The notes beneath the pieces were generated by a model. That model saw only the letters and a program-made list of their open reading frames with translations, made no database searches and was not told where the DNA came from. From Pseudomonadota bacterium (lineage in GTDB: Bacteria > Pseudomonadota > Alphaproteobacteria > Rhizobiales > Kaistiaceae): a DNA stretch of 6,262 nt. Shown piece by piece: positions 4,736-6,262 of this stretch. The first letter of the stretch is position 1. Every line of letters starts with the position of its first letter. The stretch covers positions 1 to 6,262 of the forward strand of contig JAEZEN010000422.1 in the NCBI GenBank assembly GCA_023433185.1. Direction: 5' to 3'. A program made the position numbers and the translations under genes.

Positions 4736-5347
4736 ATGTTGCTCAGCGGCCTGAGGATGCTTGCGATCGCCCTCGCGTGCCTCGCGTCGGGCTACGCCGC
4801 GGCTCAGCCCTACGAGGTGGTCGAACCCACCTATGACGCGCCGCCGCCGACAACCGGGGCGCCGGCGCCGTTTGCGCTGAACGAGATCGTCGCGACCGGC
4901 AATCAGGTCTTCAGCGAGTTCACGCAAGGGTTTGCCGCGATCGTCGAACGCGCCGCCGGCAATTACGGCCTGCCGAACGGCTACGTCGTCGGCGAGGAGG
5001 CGGGCGGGGCCCTGATCGGCGGCGTGCGCTACGGCCAGGGCACCCTCTACACGCGGAACGCCGGTACCTACCAGGTCTACTGGCAGGGCCCGTCCCTCGG
5101 CCTTGACGTCGGGGCGGCCGGCAACCGCGTGATGATGATGGTCTACAACCTGCCGTCGGTGAATGCGATTTTCGACCGCTTCGTCGGCGTCAACGGCTCC
5201 GCCTATGTCGTCGCCGGGCTCGGCATGACCGTGCTCTCGAAGAACGGAATCTACGTGGTTCCGGTCGTCTCGGGGGTCGGCGCCCGGCTGGGCGTCAATT
5301 TCGGCTACATCAAGTTCACCACCCGCAAGACCTGGAATCCCTTCTGA
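4736..5347 (+). CDS. eipA: EipA-type periplasmic envelope protein (DUF1134)
   Basis: This is a 203-residue protein. A signal peptide occupies residues 1-23 (hydrophobic core LRMLAIALACLASG, cleavage after AAA before Q24). A Pro-rich linker (31-45, APPPTTGAPAP) precedes the DUF1134 domain (about 46-203), which begins with FALNEIVATGNQVFSEFTQGFA, has Gly-rich beta segments (GGVRYGQGTLY, YWQGPSLGLDVG, GVGARLGVNFGYIKFT) and ends in KTWNPF. Brucella EipA, a DUF1134 protein with a small beta-barrel fold, supports envelope stress resistance and virulence, and its gene is reported as CtrA-controlled and adjacent to chpT. Here it is divergent from chpT. AGGGA at 4726-4730 supports ATG 4736; an open frame runs further upstream but only into leader sequence. 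A lipoprotein at C15 is unlikely because the preceding residues are a poor lipobox. The molecular function is unknown. Confidence 0.9.
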   Translation: MLLSGLRMLAIALACLASGYAAAQPYEVVEPTYDAPPPTTGAPAPFALNEIVATGNQVFSEFTQGFAAIVERAAGNYGLPNGYVVGEEAGGALIGGVRYGQGTLYTRNAGTYQVYWQGPSLGLDVGAAGNRVMMMVYNLPSVNAIFDRFVGVNGSAYVVAGLGMTVLSKNGIYVVPVVSGVGARLGVNFGYIKFTTRKTWNPF

Positions 5348-5362
5348 CCTGCGACGAGATAA

Positions 5363-5375
5363 CGGTGAATCACCG
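5363..5375. promoter_or_regulatory. palindrome CGGTGAATCACCG centred on a GAnTC site
   Basis: This is a perfect 13-bp inverted repeat with 6-bp arms and one central base, 15 bp after the eipA stop. The central GAATC (5367-5371) is a CcrM target. With such a small centre it looks more like a protein-binding site than a terminator, although a 4-bp stem with a 5-nt loop is possible. Confidence 0.4.
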
Positions 5376-5384
5376 CCGAAAGGC

Positions 5385-5399
5385 TTGCCGCCGGGGCAA
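5385..5399 (+). terminator. short hairpin after eipA, weak terminator candidate
   Basis: TTGCC (5385-5389) and GGCAA (5395-5399) pair around the loop GCCGG. The position fits the 3' end of eipA, but the stem is short and no run of T follows. Confidence 0.25.
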
Positions 5400-5408
5400 C
5401 TTCTCCGG

Positions 5409-5424
5409 TTAAGGTAGGGTTGAC
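5409..5424 (+). promoter_or_regulatory. CtrA-like box TTAAGGTAGGGTTGAC
   Basis: TTAA (5409-5412), 7 nt, then TTGAC (5420-5424) matches TTAA-N7-TTAAC with one mismatch. The second half also reads as a -35 element TTGACG (5420-5425), an arrangement seen in CtrA-activated promoters. No good -10 follows at 16-18 bp. It lies about 72 bp upstream of the coiled-coil gene. Confidence 0.55.
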
Positions 5425-5461
5425 GCGGCCGTTCCGGCCTCGGCAGCTTTGACGAGGCGAC

Positions 5462-5477
5462 CGCCGGCATGCCGGCG
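5462..5477 (+). promoter_or_regulatory. 16-bp perfect palindrome before the coiled-coil gene
   Basis: CGCCGGCATGCCGGCG reads the same on both strands, with no central spacer. It ends 5 nt before GGAG (5483-5486) and 18 nt before the preferred TTG start. It also contains ATG 5469, an in-frame alternative start that the palindrome makes less attractive. Confidence 0.45.
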
Positions 5478-5482
5478 AGAAT

Positions 5483-5486
5483 GGAG
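5483..5486 (+). promoter_or_regulatory. ribosome-binding site that decides a TTG start
   Basis: GGAG lies 9 nt before TTG 5496. ATG 5481 overlaps this motif, and neither it nor ATG 5469 has a good Shine-Dalgarno of its own. The site therefore favours TTG 5496, which makes the protein begin MIEAVMFF. Confidence 0.45.
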
Positions 5487-5495
5487 TGCCGACCG

Positions 5496-6262
5496 TTGAT
5501 TGAAGCGGTCATGTTTTTCGTGCTCGGCCTCCTGGCCGCTGGTCTGGTCGCGCTGGCGCTCACGCCGGCGGTCTGGCGCCGTGCGCACCGGCTGGCGAAG
5601 GCGCGGGTCGAAAGCAGCCTGCCGATGTCGCTCGGCGAGGTGCAGGCCGAGAAGGACCAGCTCCGCGCCTCCTATGCGCTGTCGGCCCGCCGCCTCGAGC
5701 TCCAGCTCGCCGAAGCCAAGGAGACGGCACGCTCGCACACCGCGTCGTCGAGCCGGTTGAAGGCCGAGATCGCCGGGCTGACGGCGGCCCAGGCGGAGAA
5801 GGCGGCGGCGATCGCCGGGCTGGAGACGAAGCTCTCGGAAACGGAGGAGGCCCTCGCCGCCGCCGAGGCGCGCACCGAAGCGGCCCGGCGGGACATCGCC
5901 GCGCGCGATGCGACCCTCGTCGAGCGCAGCCGGGCGATCGCCGGCCTCGAGACCGAGATCGCCCAGCTCCGGCTGGTGATGGAGGAGCAGCGGCTCGAAC
6001 TGGTCGCCCGCGACACCACCATCGGCAATCTCGAGGACCAGCTTGCCGCGTCGCGGGAGGCGGAGGCGACCGTGGCCATGGCGCGCGACCAGGCCCATGT
6101 GGCGCACGAGGCCACGAAGGCGGCCCTTGCCGCCGAGCGCCGGCAGCGCGAGGGGCTCGAGGCGCAGATCGCGGTCCTCGGGGTGGAGCGCGCCGATCGG
6201 CTTGCCGCGCTCGACCGGCGGATCGCCGAACATGCGGCGCTCGAGGCCGAACTGGCGCGGAG
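5496..6262 (+). CDS. membrane-anchored coiled-coil protein of unknown function (partial, 3' end missing)
   Basis: The frame is open to the window edge, showing 255 residues. There is one N-terminal membrane segment (about 6-26, MFFVLGLLAAGLVALALTPAV), then a basic stretch WRRAHRLAKAR (27-37) that should keep the long C-terminal part in the cytoplasm by the positive-inside rule. From about residue 50 onward it is an Ala/Glu/Arg/Leu-rich coiled coil. I-x-x-L motifs at 92, 106, 148, 176 and 225 all sit on the same heptad phase. The N-terminus resembles an uncharacterised family in rhizobia starting MIEAVMFF-like, which with GGAG at 5483-5486 favours TTG 5496; ATG 5469, 5481 and 5511 are in-frame alternatives. 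The upstream CtrA-like box suggests cell-cycle control. An envelope or polar scaffold role is only a guess from architecture. Confidence 0.75.
   Translation, partial: MIEAVMFFVLGLLAAGLVALALTPAVWRRAHRLAKARVESSLPMSLGEVQAEKDQLRASYALSARRLELQLAEAKETARSHTASSSRLKAEIAGLTAAQAEKAAAIAGLETKLSETEEALAAAEARTEAARRDIAARDATLVERSRAIAGLETEIAQLRLVMEEQRLELVARDTTIGNLEDQLAASREAEATVAMARDQAHVAHEATKAALAAERRQREGLEAQIAVLGVERADRLAALDRRIAEHAALEAELAR

Noticed and set aside
4531..4737. Longer ChpT reading frame starting near 4737
   Set aside because: The extra 69 residues are Arg-rich low-complexity sequence not seen in ChpT, would overlap the eipA start region, and the ATG at 4530 has GGAGG at ideal spacing.
4732..4780. 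EipA as a lipoprotein through C15
   Set aside because: The residues before C15 (A-L-A) are a poor lipobox and a normal signal-peptidase site AAA before Q24 follows.
5409..6233. 274-codon open frame on the minus strand
   Set aside because: It mirrors the repetitive coiled-coil gene; the plus-strand protein has a membrane segment and a clean heptad pattern, whereas this one is a biased Arg/Gly/Leu product.
1..6262. Mobile elements, CRISPR arrays, tRNA or rRNA genes
   Set aside because: No transposase-like frame, terminal repeats, regularly spaced direct repeats, or tRNA/rRNA-like sequence was seen on either strand.

Overview
The window looks like chromosome from a high-GC alphaproteobacterium, most likely of the Hyphomicrobiales (Rhizobiales). 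The evidence is a recognisable DivK, CtrA and ChpT, a DUF1134 (EipA-type) envelope protein directly beside chpT as I recall from Brucella, a rhizobial-type FliJ, and GAnTC and TTAA-N7-TTAA-like motifs around ctrA. I see no mobile element, tRNA, rRNA or CRISPR array. I cannot name the genus.

Layout, left to right: a short tail of a possible plus-strand gene (to 86); a secreted DUF1194/von Willebrand A-type protein (minus, 118-927); divK (minus, 1086-1457), followed by a hairpin; a GNAT acetyltransferase (plus, 1630-2250) that meets fliJ (minus, 2254-2643) tail to tail with 3 bp between stops; a 403-bp AT-rich regulatory region (2644-3046); ctrA (plus, 3047-3748); chpT (minus, 3859-4530), convergent with ctrA; a 205-bp divergent region; eipA/DUF1134 (plus, 4736-5347); a regulatory gap with another CtrA-like box; and a membrane-anchored coiled-coil protein (plus, from about 5496) cut off by the window end.

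How the genes work together: in alphaproteobacteria the hybrid kinase CckA passes phosphate to ChpT, and ChpT passes it to CtrA (and CpdR). DivK~P acts above CckA, through DivL, to switch the relay off. Three members of this cell-cycle circuit therefore lie within about 3.5 kb. They are interleaved with probable outputs: flagellar export (FliJ) and envelope integrity (EipA). The ctrA upstream region carries several CtrA-like boxes and four GAnTC (CcrM methylation) sites, which fits autoregulation and replication-coupled control. It also holds three copies of an octamer, AAATCGGA, that I cannot assign to a known regulator.

The genes are mostly known families. The less-described parts are regulatory: the octamer, the fliJ leader hairpin, the GAnTC-centred palindrome after eipA, and a CtrA-like box in front of an uncharacterised coiled-coil gene.
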